This document shows positions 61,292 to 64,000 of a stretch of 64,000 nt of DNA, piece after piece. The stretch lies in contig JAWKVP010000014.1 of assembly GCA_041398005.1 (NCBI GenBank), positions 29,965 to 93,964 on the forward strand, written 5' to 3'. This DNA comes from JAGREO01 sp020446285. GTDB taxonomy: Bacteria > Pseudomonadota > Alphaproteobacteria > Geminicoccales > Geminicoccaceae. A model generated the notes under the pieces. That model saw nothing but the letters and a program-made list of their open reading frames with translations, was not told the origin of the DNA and made no database searches. Numbering within the stretch: position 1 is the first letter of the stretch; each line of letters starts with the position of its first letter. Both the position numbers and the translations under genes were made by a program.

Positions 61292-62134
61292 TCACGGCGC
61301 CCGAGGCGGGTTGTTGCGGTCGGGTTTTTCGGTTCTGTGGCTGCGTTTGTTCTTCTGCCTTTGCTTGGGCAGCGGGGTGATTGTTGCTTGCAGGTTTTGT
61401 TCGAGGAGGGTGTTGCCGCTCTGGTTGAGGGTGGAGCTGCGCAGTTCGGCGGCCTTGCGGGCGATGGCGGTCTGGGTGGGGCGGTGTTTGCCGGTGACGG
61501 GGAGGCCGTCGGGATCGCTCAACCGTTCGGCGACGCTGTCGATGATCGTCGACTCGATGTTGCGCAGGCGCGAGGTGAAGCGCTCGGCAAAGAGCTCCTC
61601 GTGGGTCGGTTCGAAGTCTGCGGGATCGAATTCCGCGGAATCGGCGGCCGGAAGGAGTGTGGCGGGAAGCTCCGGGGCCGGTTGCGGCGCGGGTGGCTGC
61701 ATGGCCTTGATGGCCTTGCGGCGTGCCCGGCGTTTCGCTCTCAGGCTTTTCAGCAGCAGGTCGAGTGCGCGCTCGACGGGATCGAGGCCCGCCACTTCGA
61801 AACAGTAATGGGCGAAGCAGACGAACCGGAAGTTGATCGGTTCGGCCATCAGCGCACGTTCGAAGCATGATCGCACGATCGGCCGCAGGAATGTCCGGTA
61901 GGCCTGCTGATCTTCCTCATCATCGCAACATTGCCATGTGGCAACGAGTGTCGCGATGAGTGGCTCGCACAGAAGCGCCTCCACCATCTCCTCGCCCAGC
62001 CCGTCGGCAACGGGCGGCGGCCCACCCTTGCCGGCCCGCGCCGCCTGCCAGCAAAACCGCATGAAATCACGCGGCCGCCAGGAAGCGAGAGCGGAGCAGA
62101 GCTCGGGATTGGTGAGGGAGGTTTGAATGGACAT
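61292..62134 (-). CDS. Orphan protein of unknown function
   Basis: 280 residues. The N-terminus MSIQTSLTNPELCSALASWR and FMRFCWQAARAG begins a helical region rich in Cys and Trp. A Pro-rich segment (QPPAPQPAPELPATL) follows, then helical and basic C-terminus. Family not recognised. ATG 62134 has GGGAAC immediately upstream. A purine-rich tract (68 nt) lies upstream on the plus strand, so the transcript leader would be pyrimidine-rich. Confidence 0.6.
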   Translation of the reverse strand: MSIQTSLTNPELCSALASWRPRDFMRFCWQAARAGKGGPPPVADGLGEEMVEALLCEPLIATLVATWQCCDDEEDQQAYRTFLRPIVRSCFERALMAEPINFRFVCFAHYCFEVAGLDPVERALDLLLKSLRAKRRARRKAIKAMQPPAPQPAPELPATLLPAADSAEFDPADFEPTHEELFAERFTSRLRNIESTIIDSVAERLSDPDGLPVTGKHRPTQTAIARKAAELRSSTLNQSGNTLLEQNLQATITPLPKQRQKNKRSHRTEKPDRNNPPRAP

Positions 62135-62156
62135 GTTCCCATGATAGGAAACAAGT

Positions 62157-62247
62157 CAGATGAGGTCAAGGGGAAAGTTTGCGAGGGAAAAAGGGGAAGG
62201 GAAAAGGGAAGCAAGGGGGGAAGACAAGGGACCGTGGCGGTCCCTTG
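62157..62247. other. Polypurine tract and 10-bp hairpin
   Basis: From about 62157 to 62224 the plus strand is almost pure A/G (AAGGGGAAA, GAGGGAAAAAGGGGAAGGGA, AAGCAAGGGGGGAAGACAAG). It is followed by CAAGGGACCG, loop TGG, CGGTCCCTTG, a perfect 10-bp stem at 62225-62247. It lies upstream of the orphan gene. Function unknown. Confidence 0.6.
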
Positions 62248-62466
62248 ACCCTGCCGTTAGTTGGCGGCGGTGCTTTCGTACGGGAGGGGGTGGATCAGGT
62301 CGGGGCGGGGTGTTGGACCGGGGCAGGGGTGGATTTTTGGTGTCTTCCCCTAATGGAAACTCCCTATGAGCGCTACTCATGTGCAGCTGTGCCGCAAATC
62401 ACTGCGCCGGCAGGGGTGCTTGCGTCATTCTTCACCTCGACAATGAAGCCGGTGAGGGAATGCGCA

Positions 62467-62658
62467 ATGGCGAGCATCTCTTTGAAATCCGGGCAGGATC
62501 GTGTCCTGCCGCTCTACAGGATCATCCACTCCAGTGGCGAGATTCTCGTGCGGAATCTTCGGCAGGCCTGCCAGCTTGGCGCCGAGCGGCCCGGAGCGCG
62601 GATCTTCCGGGTGGATACCAGCAGCTGGCGTGACGAGGTGCGGATCGAGCTCACCTGA
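62467..62658 (+). CDS. Small hypothetical protein
   Basis: 63 residues (MASISLKSGQDRVLPLYRII, SGEILVRNLRQACQLGAERP, ARIFRVDTSSWRDEVRIEL). Codon use is like neighbouring genes (mostly G or C in third positions). Met at 62443 is an alternative. No family recognised. It may be a real small gene upstream of the EamA transporter or a chance frame. Confidence 0.4.
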   Translation: MASISLKSGQDRVLPLYRIIHSSGEILVRNLRQACQLGAERPGARIFRVDTSSWRDEVRIELT

Positions 62659-62736
62659 AGGTCGTTCCGGACGAAACGGCTCCGGGCGATGACGAGCGGG
62701 CTTGTCAATTGTGACGGTTCTGCGACAAGCAGCGAC

Positions 62737-63588
62737 ATGCCGCATGACATATCCCCGTCGACCGTCATCCTCGTGGTGCTCGGCGCCGCCATCCTTCACG
62801 CCGTCTGGAACGCGCTGGTCAAGTCCGGCGGCGACCCGTATCTGCGCCTGGCGATCGTCAATCTCGCCCAGAGCGTCATCGTGCTGCCGATCCTGCCATT
62901 CGTGCCGGTGCCCGATGCGGCGGCCTGGCCTTGGCTGATCGCCTCGGTGTTCACGCATCTGGCCTATTATGTCTTCCTGTCGTCGGGCTACCGCATCGGC
63001 GATCTGAGCCATCTCTACCCCATCGCGCGCGGCGTCGCGCCGCCGCTCGTCGCCGTGGGGGGGATCGCCCTGCAGGGAGAATGGCTTTCGCCCGCCGGAA
63101 CGCTCGCGCTCGCCACGATCTGCGCCGGCATCTGGCTTCTGGCGCGTACCGGGCGGAGTGCCGGTGCGAAGCCGCTGCTCCTCGCACTCGCCACCGGCAC
63201 GATGATCGGCATCTACAGCGTCTGCGACGGTCTCGGCGCGAGGCTCAGCGGCGACGTGCTCGGTTATATCGCCTGGCTCTTCATCCTCGACGGCTGGCCG
63301 TTCGCCCTCATCATCTTCTGGATGCGCCGAGGCAGGCTCGGCGAGGATCTGCGCCGGGCATGGCTGCCCTCGATGTTCGGCGGACTGTTTTCCGTCACCG
63401 CCTACGGTCTCGTGATCTGGGCGATGACACAGATGCCGCTCGCCCATGTCTCCGCACTGCGCGAGACCAGCGTGGTGATCGCCGCACTTATCGGTGCGAG
63501 GCTTCTTGGCGAGCCGTTCGGCAACCGGCGGCTCGTCTCGGCCGTCATCGTCTCCGCCGGCGTCGCCATTCTCCATCTCTCCCGCTGA
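62737..63588 (+). CDS. EamA/DMT-family transporter
   Basis: 283-residue membrane protein with about ten hydrophobic segments, e.g. VILVVLGAAILHAVWNALVK, ASVFTHLAYYVFLSSGYRIG and VSAVIVSAGVAILHLSR. The DLSHLYPIARGVAPPL and GLGARLSGDVLGYIAWLF segments are typical of EamA proteins. ATG 62737 (MPHDISP) is preferred; ATG 62689 is possible. Probably exports a small metabolite. Confidence 0.85.
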   Translation: MPHDISPSTVILVVLGAAILHAVWNALVKSGGDPYLRLAIVNLAQSVIVLPILPFVPVPDAAAWPWLIASVFTHLAYYVFLSSGYRIGDLSHLYPIARGVAPPLVAVGGIALQGEWLSPAGTLALATICAGIWLLARTGRSAGAKPLLLALATGTMIGIYSVCDGLGARLSGDVLGYIAWLFILDGWPFALIIFWMRRGRLGEDLRRAWLPSMFGGLFSVTAYGLVIWAMTQMPLAHVSALRETSVVIAALIGARLLGEPFGNRRLVSAVIVSAGVAILHLSR

Positions 63589-63954
63589 TCAGACCGCGCC
63601 GGAACCGACCGGCGAGCAGATCTCGACGAGAAAGCCGTTCGGGTCGGTGACATAGGCGGTCGTCTGCCCCCAGGGTTCCTCGCGGGGTTCCTGAACGACG
63701 TTTGCGCCGGCGGCGCGTGCCCGCTCGAGCGAGGCGGCCACATCCTCCGTCTCGAAGGCGATTTCGAAGACGGGTGCCGAAGGATCCGCCCGGCCGGGTG
63801 TCTTGCCGAGTTCCTTCATGAGTTCGAGCGCCGAGAAGGCGAGTTTGGTCGTTCCGGTTTCAAGCTGACCGAAGGTGCCGCTTTCATGCAGGAACCCGGT
63901 CCTCGTGCCGAACGCACGCTCATAGAATGCGAGCGTTGCCGGAACGTCCTGCAC
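63589..63954 (-). CDS. VOC-family protein (glyoxalase/bleomycin resistance fold), 5' end truncated or altered by repeat
   Basis: 121 residues from GTG 63954. QDVPATLAFYERAFGTRTGF near the N-terminus, LETGTTKLAFSALEL, VAASLERARAAGANVVQEPR and YVTDPNGFLVEICSPVG are typical of VOC proteins. Normal homologues begin with about ten more residues before the YV-DVPA segment. Here the sequence just upstream (63959-64000) is the repeat element, and the frame stays open through it (upstream codons read TRCYV). The gene has therefore lost its native N-terminus, or uses one inside the element outside the window. Possibly inactive. Confidence 0.7.
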   Translation of the reverse strand: MQDVPATLAFYERAFGTRTGFLHESGTFGQLETGTTKLAFSALELMKELGKTPGRADPSAPVFEIAFETEDVAASLERARAAGANVVQEPREEPWGQTTAYVTDPNGFLVEICSPVGSGAV

Positions 63955-63958
63955 ATAG

Positions 63959-64000
63959 CAGCGTGTTGAAGAAATGCCGATAGCCGCGATGCGGCGAAAA
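63959..64000 (+). repeat. Inverted-repeat element, copy 2 (end at window edge)
   Basis: 42 bp matching exactly, in the opposite sense, positions 23224-23265 of copy 1: CAGCGTGTTGAAGAAATGCC then GATAGCCGCGATGCGGCGAA and AA. It runs off the window, so its size is unknown. It begins 5 bp upstream of the VOC start. Confidence 0.9.

Noticed and set aside
62425..63576. 383-residue minus-strand frame
   Set aside because: Antisense to the EamA transporter; highly polar composition without recognisable domain.

Overview
This 64 kb window is high-GC DNA with dense, often overlapping genes. The order rplU-rpmA-obgE-proB, a TrcR/DUF1013 regulator, a CtrA-type response regulator, FixGHI and many SDR and Dpp genes point to an alphaproteobacterium. 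A Rhodospirillales-like or related free-living aerobe or microaerobe is likely; the genus cannot be fixed from sequence alone. I see no prophage, rRNA, CRISPR array or plasmid backbone. It reads as an ordinary chromosomal segment with a few small repeat elements.

Layout. 0-3.2 kb: minus-strand ccoG-ccoH-ccoI (fixGHI) for cbb3 oxidase assembly, with an FNR/FixK box upstream. 3.3-7.5 kb: a housekeeping run (DUF2332, proB, obgE, rpmA, rplU) and tRNA-Val(TAC). 7.5-11.7 kb: a xylulokinase-type kinase divergent from a UPF0261 / TIM-barrel / cupin operon. 11.7-19.6 kb: a dipeptide ABC operon with an M24 aminopeptidase inserted after the binding protein, then an SDR gene and tRNA-Pro(CGG). 19.8-23.3 kb: an M29-like protein, a membrane desaturase, a 2OG-Fe(II) dioxygenase and a 268-bp inverted-repeat element.

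23-41 kb is a signalling block. It holds a REC-PAS-GGDEF-EAL protein; a TonB receptor-YfiR-hybrid kinase operon whose kinase carries a YfiN-like sensor region; a CtrA-like regulator with an unusual C-terminal tail; a beta-propeller GGDEF protein; and a MASE1/multi-PAS histidine kinase divergent from a stand-alone receiver. Cyclic-di-GMP and phosphorelay signalling appear to be intertwined here.

41-48 kb: NIPSNAP, TrcR, SDR, a lipoprotein, GlmU, a TPR-SH3 protein and a DacA-type carboxypeptidase with SPOR domain (envelope and cell cycle). This stretch carries CTAG-bounded palindromic mini-elements: two inverted copies of a 110-bp repeat, and a chain of three elements sharing CTAG junctions upstream of glmU. 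48-54.7 kb: acyl-CoA synthetase, FAH-family hydrolase, DUF465, a secreted small protein, FAD oxidoreductase, DUF1499 lipoprotein and an SMP-30 lactonase. 54.9-64 kb: two glycosyltransferases, a polytopic membrane protein divergent from a RoxA-like di-haem cytochrome c, an orphan gene behind a polypurine tract, an EamA exporter, and a VOC protein whose 5' end is cut by a second copy of the 268-bp-type element at the window edge.

Start codons were chosen by ribosome-binding sites, overlaps and family starts; uncertain ones are flagged.
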